This document shows positions 33,960-34,516 of a DNA stretch of 34,516 bases, one piece after another; position 1 is the first letter of the stretch, and each line of letters starts with the position of its first letter. The notes under the pieces are model-generated. The model saw only the letters and a list, made by a program, of their open reading frames with translations. It was not told the DNA's origin and made no database searches. Location: contig DIUD01000046.1 of assembly GCA_002428225.1 (NCBI GenBank), positions 1 through 34,516 on the forward strand. The letters run 5' to 3'. Source of the stretch: Roseovarius sp. UBA6167 (GTDB lineage: Bacteria > Pseudomonadota > Alphaproteobacteria > Rhodobacterales > Rhodobacteraceae). Both the position numbers and the translations under genes were made by a program.

Positions 33960-34037
33960 AACCGATGGCAGGTGGCCAGCCCGCGCCGGGACGCGGCACT
34001 CGAGCCCGTCCTTTTGTCGGCCTGATTGACGGCATGA

Positions 34038-34516
<479 letters not shown>

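Overview
The window looks like chromosomal DNA of a high-GC alphaproteobacterium, most likely a marine Rhodobacteraceae (Roseobacter-type) species. I infer this from protein flavour, from the parS sequence TGTTTCACGTGAAACA, and from the order of the genes around a putative replication origin. No database search was possible. No rRNA, tRNA, CRISPR, IS element or prophage is visible.

Layout. (1) 1-4216: the end of a plus-strand operon for biotin-dependent degradation of a branched acyl-CoA: carboxyltransferase C-terminus, crotonase-family hydratase, biotin carboxylase/BCCP subunit, acyl-CoA dehydrogenase. (2) 4274-5587 minus: Smr-domain nuclease and Tim44-like protein. (3) 5696-6717 plus: FxsA and SecB. 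(4) 6718-9461 minus: maf-aroE-coaE-dnaQ, a tightly overlapping operon. (5) 9462-9975: a 514-nt AT-rich gap with DnaA boxes, the best oriC candidate. (6) 9976-16734 plus: rho, mnmE, mnmG, rsmG, parA, parB, with two perfect parS sites inside the starts of mnmG and rsmG. (7) 16736-19200 minus: rph-rdgB-hemW. (8) 19318-20970 plus: hrcA-grpE. (9) 20967-23618 minus: mutS. (10) 23750-26005 plus: malic enzyme with a phosphotransacetylase-like tail. (11) 26111-33959 plus: a Tad (tight adherence) type IVc pilus export locus: secretin, small lipoprotein, two TadE-like pseudopilins, CpaE/TadZ-like protein, an L,D-transpeptidase, CpaF/TadA ATPase, TadB, TadC. (12) 34149-end: start of mdh.

How it works together. 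The centre is a replication/segregation hub. Genes on both sides of the AT-rich gap are transcribed away from it, as expected for leading-strand genes on the two arms. The ParAB system and its parS sites lie 3-7 kb from the gap. A perfect DnaA box overlaps the maf start codon. The Tad locus holds the secretion motor, platform, secretin and pseudopilins, but no Flp pilin, prepilin peptidase, CpaB/RcpC or TadD is seen, so it must rely on another locus or be specialised. Its most unusual member is a YkuD cell-wall transpeptidase between the TadZ-like and motor genes.

I found no clearly new defence or metabolic system. The points most worth following are the compact oriC, the parS sites embedded in coding sequence, the reduced Tad locus with its peptidoglycan enzyme, and a recurring 8-nt gene overlap that fixes several non-ATG starts.
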